Shown piece by piece: positions 7,593 through 15,446 of a stretch of 22,940 bases of DNA (positions are counted from its first letter, which is position 1; every line of letters begins with the position of its first letter). Location of the stretch: contig CALAEX010000161.1 in assembly GCA_937891165.1 (NCBI GenBank), positions 1 to 22,940 of the forward strand, read 5' to 3'. The stretch comes from an uncultured Lachnospiraceae bacterium (GTDB taxonomy: Bacteria; Bacillota; Clostridia; Lachnospirales; Lachnospiraceae). Both the position numbers and the translations under genes were made by a program. The notes below the pieces were generated by a model. That model saw only the letters and a list, made by a program, of their open reading frames with translations. It made no database searches and was not told the origin of the DNA.

Positions 7593-8040
7593 GACAACAT
7601 TTGAAGAAGAATTAGAGCGTATAGGAAAGATAGTGTATACCAATGTTGGCGATAGTATGATGCCATTGCTTCGTGAAAAGCAAGATTTAGTTATTATAAA
7701 GAAAGTGGAACAGCCATTGAAAAAGTATGATGTGCCATTATATCGGAGGGATTCTGGGCAGTATGTATTACATCGGATTTTAAAAGTACGAAAGCAAGAT
7801 TATGTGATTTGTGGAGATAATCGTTACCAAAAAGAAATAGGTATTACACAGAAACATATCATTGGTGTGTTGGATGGCATTGTAAGAGATGGCAAAGAAC
7901 TTTCTGTTTCAGATTGGAGATATCGGCTTTATGTACATCTTTGGTGTGATTTTTTTTGGGTAAGAGCAATTTTTTTAATAGCAAAACAAGGCAAGAGAAA
8001 GATACTGTCTTATTGGAGAAAAAGAAAGCAGAGTAATTGA
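7585..8040 (+). CDS. S24/S26 (SipW-like) signal peptidase family protein
   Basis: This 151-residue protein carries 'VGDSMMPLL' with candidate nucleophile S24, 'YVLHRIL' with H63 where most bacterial type I signal peptidases have Lys, and 'ICGDNR' with D78. A Ser-His arrangement is typical of the SipW/ER-type branch of S26 peptidases. The region after residue 115 is rich in Trp, Phe, Tyr and basic residues and may lie on the membrane; no clear N-terminal anchor is visible. The gene overlaps pqqD by 8 bases and precedes an ABC exporter that has no C39 peptidase, so a role as leader peptidase is plausible but unproven. It could instead be a catalytically altered S24/S26 homologue. Confidence 0.8.
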   Translation: MNKTTFEEELERIGKIVYTNVGDSMMPLLREKQDLVIIKKVEQPLKKYDVPLYRRDSGQYVLHRILKVRKQDYVICGDNRYQKEIGITQKHIIGVLDGIVRDGKELSVSDWRYRLYVHLWCDFFWVRAIFLIAKQGKRKILSYWRKRKQSN

Positions 8041-8048
8041 GGTCTGAG

Positions 8049-9695
8049 ATGAAGAAAAAAGAAACAGTTGCTTTTTTTTATAAAAGTATGCAAGGAAAAA
8101 AACGAAGTATTGTACTTTTGTTGTTTCTACAGATAATTCTTGGAGTTACTGGTGTAGCGTATGCATGGTTACTTCGGCAAGTGATTGATAATGCAGTGGC
8201 ACAAGAGGAATCTGCGTTTTTTGTAGCAGTAGCTTATTTTATCATACTTGTTGTTGTACAGATTTTATTACGAGCGTTCCTTCGTTTTTTAGAAGAATGG
8301 ATACGTTCTGGATTAGAAAATAATTTGAAAGAGCGTTTATTTGGAGAGTTATTGTGTCGAGAGTATCATGCTGTGACAGGATTGCATTCAGAGGAATGGA
8401 TGACTCGTTTAACGAATGATTCGGTTGTTGTGGCAGATGGTATTGTGACAATTGTGCCTGGATTAGTAGGAATGTTGACACGGTTAATTGGTGCTACTAG
8501 TTTATTAGTTGTACTTGCTCCGTGGCTTTTTTCTATTTTTTTGCCACTAGGGATTGGTCTATTGGTATTTACTTTTTGTTTTCGTAAAGTATTAAAGCGG
8601 TTACATCGTCAAATTCAAGAGGCAGATGGAAAAGTTCGAATATTTTTACAAGAGCATTTGAGTGCTTTGATGGTAGTAAAATCATTTTTAGCAGAAGGAT
8701 TGGTTCAAAAAGAAGCAAAAGAGTGGATGAAAGCCCATCGCATGGCAAGAATGAAACGAAATCATGTGTCGAATTTGTGTAATGTAGGATTTGGTGTGGC
8801 AATGCACGGAATTTATATTGTTGGAGTTGCTGGTTGTGGTTATGGTATACTAAAAGGAACGGTTTCGTATGGTACGTTGATGGCAGTATTACAATTGATT
8901 GGACAGTTGCAAGCACCATTGGCAAATGTAACAGGATATTTACCAAAGTATTATGCGATGGTATCGAGTATGGAACGGTTGTTGGAGGCAGAGCAATTTT
9001 CGATAGATAAAACACAGGAGGAACTGTCAGTAGAAGAAAGTAAGGAATTTTATGACAAAGAATTTTTGACATTAGAATTTAGAAAGGTTGGGTTTCGATA
9101 TCCACAAAAAGAACAAGAGGTATTTTCTCAGATGTCTATGACAATTTCTAAGGGAGAGTTTGTAGCGTTTACTGGTAAGTCTGGTTGTGGGAAAAGTACG
9201 AGTTTAAAGTTGTTATTAGGTCTATATCCTATTTCAGAAGGAGAATTTTGTTTGGTTGGGAAAAAACAAAAGTTGCCGATAACAAGAGCGTGTCGTAGGT
9301 TGTTTTCGTATGTTCCGCAGGGAAATTATTTAATGAGGGGAAAGATTAGAGATATTGTGACCTTTGGGCAAGAAAAGAAGGATATCAAAAAAATAGAACA
9401 TGCTTTACAACTTGCTTGTGCAGAGTTTGTTTGGCAACTTCCAAATGGCATAGAAACAGAACTTGGCGAGCATGGAGTAGGGCTATCCGAAGGGCAATTA
9501 CAAAGAATTTCGATAGCAAGGGCATTTTATATGGATAGTCCTATTCTTCTTTTGGACGAAGCAACGAGTGCATTAGATGAGCAAACAGAACGACAATTAC
9601 TCTACAATTTGAGAAACTTTACAGATAAAACCGTGATTTTGGTTACACATCGACAATTAGCAATAGAGGCTTGCGACAGAGTAATTCGGTGGTAG
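8049..9695 (+). CDS. ABC exporter half-transporter (fused membrane and ATPase domains)
   Basis: This protein of about 548 residues has an N-terminal membrane domain with several hydrophobic segments between about residues 15 and 285, then an ATPase domain. The ATPase shows Walker A 'GKSGCGKST' near 373-381, Q-loop 'YVPQG', signature 'LSEGQ' near 479, Walker B 'ILLLDEATSALD' near 500 and the H-loop 'VTHR'. It should act as a homodimeric exporter. There is no N-terminal C39 peptidase domain, so it would not cut a leader itself. ATG 8049 is preferred to the in-frame TTG at 8037 because GAGGT precedes it by about six bases, although the TTG would overlap the previous stop. Its place in the operon suggests export of the processed peptide. 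Confidence 0.9.
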   Translation: MKKKETVAFFYKSMQGKKRSIVLLLFLQIILGVTGVAYAWLLRQVIDNAVAQEESAFFVAVAYFIILVVVQILLRAFLRFLEEWIRSGLENNLKERLFGELLCREYHAVTGLHSEEWMTRLTNDSVVVADGIVTIVPGLVGMLTRLIGATSLLVVLAPWLFSIFLPLGIGLLVFTFCFRKVLKRLHRQIQEADGKVRIFLQEHLSALMVVKSFLAEGLVQKEAKEWMKAHRMARMKRNHVSNLCNVGFGVAMHGIYIVGVAGCGYGILKGTVSYGTLMAVLQLIGQLQAPLANVTGYLPKYYAMVSSMERLLEAEQFSIDKTQEELSVEESKEFYDKEFLTLEFRKVGFRYPQKEQEVFSQMSMTISKGEFVAFTGKSGCGKSTSLKLLLGLYPISEGEFCLVGKKQKLPITRACRRLFSYVPQGNYLMRGKIRDIVTFGQEKKDIKKIEHALQLACAEFVWQLPNGIETELGEHGVGLSEGQLQRISIARAFYMDSPILLLDEATSALDEQTERQLLYNLRNFTDKTVILVTHRQLAIEACDRVIRW

Positions 9696-9719
9696 AATAG
9701 AGAAAGGTGAAATAAGAAA

Positions 9720-10859
9720 ATGAAACAAATAGGCTATCAGATGATATATGTAATGTCTTGTGCATTAAATCAGCAAAAACCTGTGTTAGATAGTGTAAAA
9801 CAGATAGATATGACAAAGTTATATCAAATGGCAAAGTTTCATAGTGTAACGGCATTGATTGCAATGGGATTAGAAGATGCGGGAATAGAATTAAGCAAAG
9901 AATGGAAAGAAGCAAAACAAAAATCTATTCGGAAAAGTATGTTATTGGATGCAGAATTTCAGAAAGTTTCTACTTACTTAGAGCAGAATAAAATTTGGCA
10001 TATGCCATTGAAAGGCAGAAGATTAAAAAATTATTATCCCAAAATAGGAATGCGAGAAATGGCAGATACGGATATTTTATTTGATGCTAATTTTCGAGAA
10101 CAAATCAAAGCTTATATGCAAAGTATCGGTTATGAAGCAAAAAGTGTAGGTATAGGAAATCATGATGTTTATATGAAATTGCCAGTATATAATTACGAAA
10201 TGCATGTAAGTTTATATGGAGAAGGACATAAAAAAGAATTTAGAGAATATTATGCACAGGTGAAAGAACGTTTATTATTAGAGGAAGGCAAACAATATTG
10301 TTATTCTTTTTCAAAAGAAGACTTTTATGTATACATGATTTCTCATGAATATAAGCATTATTCGTCAAGTGGTATGGGTATTCGTGCATTAGCAGATTGT
10401 TTTGTATTTTTAAAAGCAGAAGAACAGAATTTAGATTGGAATTATATTCAACAAGAATTGAAAAAATTATATATTTTAGAGTTTGAACAAAGCATAAGAC
10501 TGTTAAGTAAAAAAATATTTGGTAGTAGTAATTTAGAGGAGCTGACGAAAGAAAAAAGAAATCAAGTAGAAACTTATGTGTTTTCCGGTACTTATGGAAC
10601 GAAAGAACAATGGGTGGAAAAACGAGTGCAAGAATTAGAGCAAACAGGTCAAAAAGGAGTTGCTATATGGATTTATTTAAAACAACGATTATTTCCAGAA
10701 AAACGAGTGTTAGAGGTTATTTGCCCTGCTCTAAAACGTTATCCTTGGCTACTACCTTATGCATGGGCAAAACGAATTGCAAAAGCGATTGTGTTTAGAA
10801 GAAACCAAGTAGGACAAGAATTAAAATATTTAAATAAAGCTTCTAAAAAAAGGAATTAA
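9720..10859 (+). CDS. NTP_transf_5-type nucleotidyltransferase family protein
   Basis: This 379-residue protein matches the uncharacterised nucleotidyltransferase family found in RiPP and polysaccharide loci. It has 'MPLKGRRLKNYYP' near 95-107 and 'MREMADTDILFD' near 111-122, whose D116 and D118 are the likely metal-binding acidic pair, plus 'ISHEYKHY' further on. The last ~60 residues are basic and aromatic. Members of this family sit beside HprK-like kinases in Bacillales lasso clusters, where they are thought to add a group to the phosphorylated peptide. Here it follows the ABC exporter after 24 bases and ends the operon at a terminator. The transferred group and the target are unknown. 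Confidence 0.8.
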   Translation: MKQIGYQMIYVMSCALNQQKPVLDSVKQIDMTKLYQMAKFHSVTALIAMGLEDAGIELSKEWKEAKQKSIRKSMLLDAEFQKVSTYLEQNKIWHMPLKGRRLKNYYPKIGMREMADTDILFDANFREQIKAYMQSIGYEAKSVGIGNHDVYMKLPVYNYEMHVSLYGEGHKKEFREYYAQVKERLLLEEGKQYCYSFSKEDFYVYMISHEYKHYSSSGMGIRALADCFVFLKAEEQNLDWNYIQQELKKLYILEFEQSIRLLSKKIFGSSNLEELTKEKRNQVETYVFSGTYGTKEQWVEKRVQELEQTGQKGVAIWIYLKQRLFPEKRVLEVICPALKRYPWLLPYAWAKRIAKAIVFRRNQVGQELKYLNKASKKRN

Positions 10860-10866
10860 TAAATTT

Positions 10867-10905
10867 GGCAGAGCTACCATTTGGTAGCTCCGCCTTTTGT
10901 TTTAT
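10867..10905 (+). terminator. Terminator of the peptide-modification-like operon
   Basis: GAGCTACC (10871-10878) and GGTAGCTC (10883-10890) pair around a 4-nt loop. GGC and GCC outside extend the stem past one mismatch, and TTTTGTTTTATT follows. The left arm contains the stop codon of the convergent minus-strand gene (10874-10876), so the terminator is embedded in that gene's end. No strong T-run follows on the minus strand, so it acts mainly on the plus strand. Confidence 0.85.
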
Positions 10906-11368
10906 TATAAGAAGAAGTTGCATCAAAAGTGGCAATCAATTCTTTTTCTAAATCATTCATTTCTTGTTTTTCGCATCGTATAAAGCGAACATACACATGT
11001 TTTCCATATTTTATATCGGCATAAATATCTCCATTGCCTTTGCCATTGAAATGATTATGGACTCTTTGATAGACGTTGACAGATTGACCGATATAAATAT
11101 TTTCATAGTTTTTCCAACGGTTTCGTTTGACTGGTCGATGATAAATGGTAATCACATAGCAACCCGGTCCATCTTCGTATTTAAAACCCGTTCGAGATTT
11201 GTCTTTGGCAATCCAGCGTTGTTCAAAATCTTTATAGTATAAAAATGTTCCAGAATATATTTCCCGTTTTAGTTTATTTTTTTTCCTATTTGTGATGAAA
11301 ACAAGAAGAAGCAAAAGAATAATAAAAAAAATTATCCATAATTTTAATACATCAAATATCCATTCCAT
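10874..11368 (-). CDS. Membrane-anchored GIY-YIG domain protein
   Basis: This 164-residue protein starts with one strongly hydrophobic segment (about residues 8-26), followed by a basic stretch (NRKKNKLKRE). From about residue 68 it has a GIY-YIG fold: 'GCYVITIY' in place of GIY, 'YIGQSVNVYQRVHNH' with R102 and H104/H106, an acidic 'EKELI' near 141-145, and 'YNKTKGG' with N155. Most catalytic positions are present, although the first motif is degenerate. A membrane-tethered GIY-YIG nuclease is uncommon and its substrate is unknown. The gene follows the aldo/keto reductase after 21 bases, with AGGTGG as ribosome binding site, so the two are probably cotranscribed. Its final codons GGATKW and stop lie inside the hairpin at 10871-10890. 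Confidence 0.8.
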   Translation of the reverse strand: MEWIFDVLKLWIIFFIILLLLLVFITNRKKNKLKREIYSGTFLYYKDFEQRWIAKDKSRTGFKYEDGPGCYVITIYHRPVKRNRWKNYENIYIGQSVNVYQRVHNHFNGKGNGDIYADIKYGKHVYVRFIRCEKQEMNDLEKELIATFDATSSYNKTKGGATKW

Positions 11369-11389
11369 AAACCACCTGTAACATTTTTT

Positions 11390-12565
11390 TTATTTTTTAC
11401 TGGCAGCAGCTTCTCGCTCCCAGCAGATTTCTTTCCAGCTTGGAAGTTTTTTGATTCGCTCAGTTAAATCTTTAAGAGCAGTAGGAACATCAATATTTTG
11501 TGGACATATTCTAGTACATTTGCCACAACGAATACAAGCAGAAGGTTTTTTGTTTTCTTCCATAAATTCAATATGCATTACGGCATTGATAGTAGGTAAT
11601 AAACGAACTTCATTGTAAGTACTAAGAAGGGTTGGAATATCAAGTCCCATAGGACAGCCATCACAACAATAACGACAGGCTGTACATGGAATGGAATCTT
11701 TCATTCCTTCGGCGATATCCAATAATAGTTTCGTTTCTGCATCAGATAATGGTTTTTGCTCTGTAAATGTCTTTACATTGTCTTTCATTTGTTCCATATT
11801 GGACATTCCACTTAATACCATTTTTACGTTTGGAAGTCCTTGTAAGAAACGGAAACCCCATGCAGGAATGGATTCATCAGGACGAAGTGCTTTTAAGGTT
11901 GCTTCGTTTGTTTCATCAAGTTTTGCTAGTTTGCCACCACGCACAGGTTCCATAACCCAAACAGGGATGTTATATTTTTCGAGAAGTTCATATTTTCCTT
12001 TGGCATCTTGCAATGTCCAATCAAGATAATTTAGCTGGATTTGACAAAATTCCATATCTTCTCCACAAGCTTCTAAAAATTCCTGTAAGCTTTTGGTCTT
12101 TGCATGGGAACTAAAACCAAGATGTTTAATACGACCGAGTCGTTTTTGTTCTTTGAAATAGTCAATAATGCCCCATCGAGAGTCAAGGTAAGTTTCGATA
12201 GATTTTTCATATACATTGTGAAGTAAATAAAAATCGAAATAATCTACACCACATTTTTCTAGTTGTTCTTCAAAAATTTCAGCAGGATTATAACCGCCTG
12301 ATAAAATCTGATGACCAGGGTATTTTGTAGCAAGATAAAAACTGTCACGAGGATATTCGCTTAAAATACGACCAATCACTCGTTCCGATTCACTGTTATG
12401 ATAAGGATATGCAGTATCAAAGTAATTTACGCCATGTTCTATGGCATAACGAGTCATTTCTTTTACTTGTGCTTCATCAATACTACCATCAGAAAGCATA
12501 GGTAAACGCATTGTACCAAAACCAAGTAAAGATAATTGTTTTTCTTGAAAAGTACTGTAAATCAT
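11390..12565 (-). CDS. Aldo/keto reductase with C-terminal 2x[4Fe-4S] ferredoxin domain
   Basis: This 391-residue protein has an AKR barrel with the usual tetrad, as seen in 'NYFDTAYPY' (D50, Y55), 'ATKYPG' (K81) and 'LLHNV' (H116). It is followed by a ferredoxin-like tail with two cysteine clusters: C294, C297, C300, C304-Pro and C344, C347, C350, C354-Pro. This is the COG1453-type architecture common in anaerobic Clostridia, presumably a cytosolic oxidoreductase linked to Fe-S electron carriers; the substrate is unknown. Extra Cys301 is present in the first cluster. A GGAGG ribosome binding site precedes the ATG. The GIY-YIG gene follows after 21 bases. Confidence 0.93.
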   Translation of the reverse strand: MIYSTFQEKQLSLLGFGTMRLPMLSDGSIDEAQVKEMTRYAIEHGVNYFDTAYPYHNSESERVIGRILSEYPRDSFYLATKYPGHQILSGGYNPAEIFEEQLEKCGVDYFDFYLLHNVYEKSIETYLDSRWGIIDYFKEQKRLGRIKHLGFSSHAKTKSLQEFLEACGEDMEFCQIQLNYLDWTLQDAKGKYELLEKYNIPVWVMEPVRGGKLAKLDETNEATLKALRPDESIPAWGFRFLQGLPNVKMVLSGMSNMEQMKDNVKTFTEQKPLSDAETKLLLDIAEGMKDSIPCTACRYCCDGCPMGLDIPTLLSTYNEVRLLPTINAVMHIEFMEENKKPSACIRCGKCTRICPQNIDVPTALKDLTERIKKLPSWKEICWEREAAASKK

Positions 12566-12601
12566 AAGAAGAGCCTCCTTTTTTCTTTTTCGTATAAAAG
12601 T

Positions 12602-12629
12602 AGTATAACAGGTGATAAGAATTGGTCAA
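12602..12629 (-). promoter_or_regulatory. Promoter of the aldo/keto reductase gene
   Basis: On the minus strand TTGACC (12624-12629), a 16-nt spacer and TATACT (12602-12607) are present, with TGT before the -10 giving an extended -10. The start would lie about 30 bases upstream of the ATG. Confidence 0.7.
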
Positions 12630-12706
12630 CTAATTTTTTTGTTTCCTATATTATTTGCTATGCATAACGGACGTGTGACTTTAGTCGTCTAAAGCTTCAC
12701 AATAGC

Positions 12707-12735
12707 TAGACAAGTGCTATTTTTTTTGGTAAAAT
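12707..12735 (+). promoter_or_regulatory. Promoter of the first Na+/Pi cotransporter
   Basis: TAGACA (12707-12712), a 17-nt spacer and TAAAAT (12730-12735) fit a sigma-A promoter with a short leader to the ATG at 12779. The same stretch has AATAGC/GCTATT arms followed by eight T, which resembles a weak terminator. A second small hairpin (CTTTAG/CTAAAG) lies at about 12679-12694. Confidence 0.55.
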
Positions 12736-12778
12736 ATAAACATAAGTGCATAATAAAAAAGAAAGCAGGTGGCGACAG

Positions 12779-14584
12779 ATGAACATATTTGATGTACTAA
12801 CATTGATATGTGGATTAGCATTATTCTTATATGGAATGGATGTTATGGGTGATGCACTAAAGAAGAGTGCCGGGAACAAACTAAAAACAATTTTAGGAAG
12901 TTTAACATCAAACAAGTATAAAGGATTTTTGCTTGGTCTTGTAGTAACAGCAATTATTCAATCTTCCTCAGCAACAACGGTTATGGTTGTTGGTTTTGTA
13001 AATTCTGGTACAATGCTTCTTTCGCAGGCAGTAGGAGTAATTATGGGTGCTAATGTTGGTACTGCAGTTACTTCTTGGATTACAGCATTGAACGGAATTA
13101 GTGGTGGTTCTGATGCAACAGCATGGCTTAATTGGTTAAAACCGGATGCATGGATGCCAATTCTTGCGTTAATTGGTATTGCTCTTTTAATGTTCTCTAA
13201 AAATGAGAAAAAGAAAGATGTTGGTACCATTTTAATGGGATTTGCCATTTTGATGGTTGGTATGGAAACGATGTCTGGTGCTGTGAGTGGATTAAGAAAA
13301 AGTGAAGAATTTCATCAAATTTTGACATTGTTTACGAATCCTTTGCTTGGTATATTGGCAGGTACTGTACTGACAGCTGTTGTACAATCTTCTTCGGCAT
13401 CGGTTGGTATTTTGCAGGCACTTTCTAGTACAGGTGCAATTACATTTAGTGCGGCAATACCAATTATTATGGGACAAAATATTGGTACTTGTGTAACGGC
13501 ATTACTTTCTTCTATTAATGTAAATAAAAATGGTAAAAGAGCAGCATTAGTTCATTTATATTTTAATATTATTGGTGTTGCTTTATTTATGTGTTTATAC
13601 TATTTGATTGGTTCTTTGTTAAGTGGAACAGATTTTAACATATTAGGAATGGCACAGTCTACGGCAATTGATATGTGGGGAATTGCGGGAACTCATACAA
13701 TATTTAAGATTTTTTCTGTTATTTTATTGATGCCATTTTCTGCTTGGCTTGAGAAGTTAGCAACAATGACTGTAAAAGGTTCGGATGATAAAGGTGATAG
13801 TTATACAAATATGTTAGATGATTTATTGTTAGATACACCTACTGTTGCAATTGAACGTAGTTATGAAGTAGCAGACCAGATGGCAAAAATTTCTGTAAAG
13901 TCATTAAGGAAAGCAATTTCCTTGTTAGATAATTATGATGTGAAAATAGCACAGGAAATTCGAGAAGCAGAAAACACGAGTGATATATATGAAGATGCGT
14001 TAGGTTCTTATTTAGTGAAACTTTCTTCTAGAAGTATGACGGAAAATGATAGTAGAGAAGTAACGAAACTGTTATATATGATTGGTGATTTTGAACGTAT
14101 TTCTGACCATGCTGTAAATCTTGTGCTTTCGGCTGAAGAAATGAAGGATAAAGAAGTTACATTTACGAAGAAAGCAGCACAGGAACTTCATGTATTATAT
14201 CAAGCAATTGATGAAATCGTAACTATGACAGAACAAGCTTTTGTAGAGAAAGATATGAAACATGCATATACGGTAGAACCACTTGAGCAAGTAGTGGATT
14301 ATTTGAAGGAACAAATTCGTATGCATCATATTATTCGTATGCAGAAAGTGGAATGTACGATGGAACTTGGATTTGTATTATCTGATATTTTAACAAATTT
14401 AGAGCGTGTCTCTGACCATTGTTCTAACATTGCAGGTTGTTTGATTGAAATGACAGAACATGCCACATTAGATTTGCATGAATATTTACACAAAGTACAT
14501 AAAGACGGAAAAGAGTTTGAAACTTTGTATCATTATTATAAAGATAAATATGCACTTGTATCTTTACAATCTAAGGAAAAGTAA
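12779..14584 (+). CDS. Na+/phosphate cotransporter, NptA/PhoU-fused type (copy 1)
   Basis: This 601-residue inner-membrane protein imports (or exports) phosphate with Na+. The first ~330 residues hold two inverted Na_Pi_cotrans repeats, each with the family's QSSSA motif: 'IIQSSSATTVMVVGFVNSG' near 60 and 'VVQSSSASVGILQAL' near 203. From about 365 to 590 lies a PhoU-like helical domain with repeated 'ERxSDHxxN' motifs (FERISDHAVN and LERVSDHCSN). The ATG at 12779 with AGGTGG is preferred to an in-frame GTG at 12746, which lies only about 11 bases after the -10. It is a paralogue of the protein at 16809 with the same domain order. A strong terminator follows. Confidence 0.92.
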   Translation: MNIFDVLTLICGLALFLYGMDVMGDALKKSAGNKLKTILGSLTSNKYKGFLLGLVVTAIIQSSSATTVMVVGFVNSGTMLLSQAVGVIMGANVGTAVTSWITALNGISGGSDATAWLNWLKPDAWMPILALIGIALLMFSKNEKKKDVGTILMGFAILMVGMETMSGAVSGLRKSEEFHQILTLFTNPLLGILAGTVLTAVVQSSSASVGILQALSSTGAITFSAAIPIIMGQNIGTCVTALLSSINVNKNGKRAALVHLYFNIIGVALFMCLYYLIGSLLSGTDFNILGMAQSTAIDMWGIAGTHTIFKIFSVILLMPFSAWLEKLATMTVKGSDDKGDSYTNMLDDLLLDTPTVAIERSYEVADQMAKISVKSLRKAISLLDNYDVKIAQEIREAENTSDIYEDALGSYLVKLSSRSMTENDSREVTKLLYMIGDFERISDHAVNLVLSAEEMKDKEVTFTKKAAQELHVLYQAIDEIVTMTEQAFVEKDMKHAYTVEPLEQVVDYLKEQIRMHHIIRMQKVECTMELGFVLSDILTNLERVSDHCSNIAGCLIEMTEHATLDLHEYLHKVHKDGKEFETLYHYYKDKYALVSLQSKEK

Positions 14585-14587
14585 AAT

Positions 14588-14637
14588 AAGTCCCTTACCC
14601 ACTACTTAGTGTTTTATGTACTAAAAGTGGGAGACTT
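14588..14637 (+). other. Long stem-loop in the 3' region of cotransporter copy 1
   Basis: AAGTC/GACTT, CCCACT/AGTGGG and TTAGT/ACTAA nest to give an interrupted stem around a GTTTTATGT loop. No T-run follows. It sits between the stop codon and a strong terminator, so it may be an mRNA 3' stabiliser or part of a processed 3' RNA. Confidence 0.5.
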
Positions 14638-14658
14638 CAGTTAAAAAATATAAAAAAG

Positions 14659-14712
14659 TGGCTGTCTATTTCTAGCCTGATATCAGTCAGGAAATAGACA
14701 GCCATTTTTTTA
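14659..14712. terminator. Strong bidirectional terminator between cotransporter copy 1 and rubrerythrin
   Basis: TGGCTGTCTATTT (14659-14671) and AAATAGACAGCCA (14692-14704) form a perfect 13-bp stem; inside it CCTGA and TCAGG pair further. TTTTTTT follows on the plus strand. The preceding run of A makes it T-rich on the minus strand too, fitting convergent genes. Confidence 0.92.
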
Positions 14713-14725
14713 GAGTATTATATCA

Positions 14726-15271
14726 TTATTTTCCGAAATATCTGTTTAATAAACCTTCAAAAGCCTTACCATGTCTTGCTTCATCTCTAGCCATTTCGTG
14801 AACAGTATCATGGATAGCATCTAAGTTAGCAGCTTTTGCTCTCTTTGCAAGGTCAAATTTACCAGCAGTAGCACCATTTTCAGCAGCAACTCTTAATTCC
14901 AAGTTCTTCTTTGTAGAGTCAGTTACTACTTCACCGAGTAATTCAGCAAATTTTGCAGCGTGTTCTGCTTCTTCCCATGCAGCTTTTTCCCAGTAAAGAC
15001 CGATTTCTGGATAACCTTCACGATGAGCAACTCTAGCCATTGCAAGGTACATACCAACTTCTGTACATTCGCCTTCAAAGTTAGCACGTAAATCATTTAA
15101 AATGTCTTCGCTAACACCTTTTGCTACACCTACTACGTGTTCTGCTGCCCAAGAAAGACCACCTTCCTGCTTTGTGAATTTATCAGAACCTACGTGACAT
15201 ACTGGACATTCTGCTGGAGCAGAGTCTCCTTCGTGAACATAACCACAAACATTACATACATATTTTGCCAT
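14726..15271 (-). CDS. rbr: Reverse rubrerythrin (N-terminal rubredoxin, ferritin-like diiron domain)
   Basis: This 181-residue cytosolic protein begins with a rubredoxin-like zinc/iron site (C6xxC9, C22xxC25). It continues with a ferritin-like four-helix domain carrying the diiron ligands (E in 'NFEGECTE', 'EEAEHAAKF' and 'DEARHGKAF'). The order is the reverse of classical rubrerythrin. Reverse rubrerythrins of Clostridia reduce hydrogen peroxide and oxygen with electrons from NADH-linked partners. The gene has an AGGAG ribosome binding site and its own promoter at 15415-15443, with a palindrome at the start site. perR lies immediately upstream, so PerR control is likely. Confidence 0.93.
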   Translation of the reverse strand: MAKYVCNVCGYVHEGDSAPAECPVCHVGSDKFTKQEGGLSWAAEHVVGVAKGVSEDILNDLRANFEGECTEVGMYLAMARVAHREGYPEIGLYWEKAAWEEAEHAAKFAELLGEVVTDSTKKNLELRVAAENGATAGKFDLAKRAKAANLDAIHDTVHEMARDEARHGKAFEGLLNRYFGK

Positions 15272-15392
15272 AATTTTATTCTCCTTTTAAAAAATTTTAT
15301 TGTTAAAACATTGTTCTGAGTATTTTGTTTTGAGTATCGTAATCAAGTGGAGTAGATTTATAACAACACTGTAGTATTTAGTGTATATTTAA

Positions 15393-15411
15393 ATCAGTAA
15401 TGATTACTGAT
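15393..15411. promoter_or_regulatory. 19-nt palindromic operator at the rubrerythrin promoter (Fur/PerR-like)
   Basis: ATCAGTAATGATTACTGAT is a perfect palindrome around a single G. It contains TAATnATTA, the core of the Per box consensus TTATAATnATTATAA, but its outer bases differ. It begins four bases beyond the -10 on the minus strand, covering the start site, which fits repression. PerR binding is inference. Confidence 0.75.
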
Positions 15412-15414
15412 ATT

Positions 15415-15443
15415 ATATTACTAAACATTTACTCATTTGTCAA
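15415..15443 (-). promoter_or_regulatory. Promoter of the rubrerythrin gene
   Basis: On the minus strand TTGACA (15438-15443), a 17-nt spacer and TAATAT (15415-15420) are present. The -35 begins just beyond the perR stop codon. The leader is about 140 nt long and begins with the palindrome. Confidence 0.85.
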
Positions 15444-15446
15444 TAC

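Noticed and set aside
8569..9072. 167-codon minus-strand ORF inside the ABC exporter
   Set aside because: It is a shadow of the well-supported exporter frame, with low-complexity Leu/His/Ser-rich translation and no initiation signals. The same holds for the other antisense ORFs.
5579..10859. Calling this locus a lasso-peptide biosynthetic cluster
   Set aside because: No asparagine-synthetase-like cyclase and no B2-type leader peptidase are in the window, and the peptide lacks the conserved Gly after YxxPxL. Only accessory parts match.
12699..12728. Intrinsic terminator before cotransporter copy 1
   Set aside because: The stem is only six A/T-rich pairs with a 9-nt loop, and the same bases form a good promoter with the -10 at 12730; the promoter reading is preferred.
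12746..12778. Upstream GTG start of cotransporter copy 1
   Set aside because: It lies about 11 bases after the -10 and adds a non-hydrophobic extension; the ATG at 12779 has its own ribosome binding site and matches the start of the paralogue.
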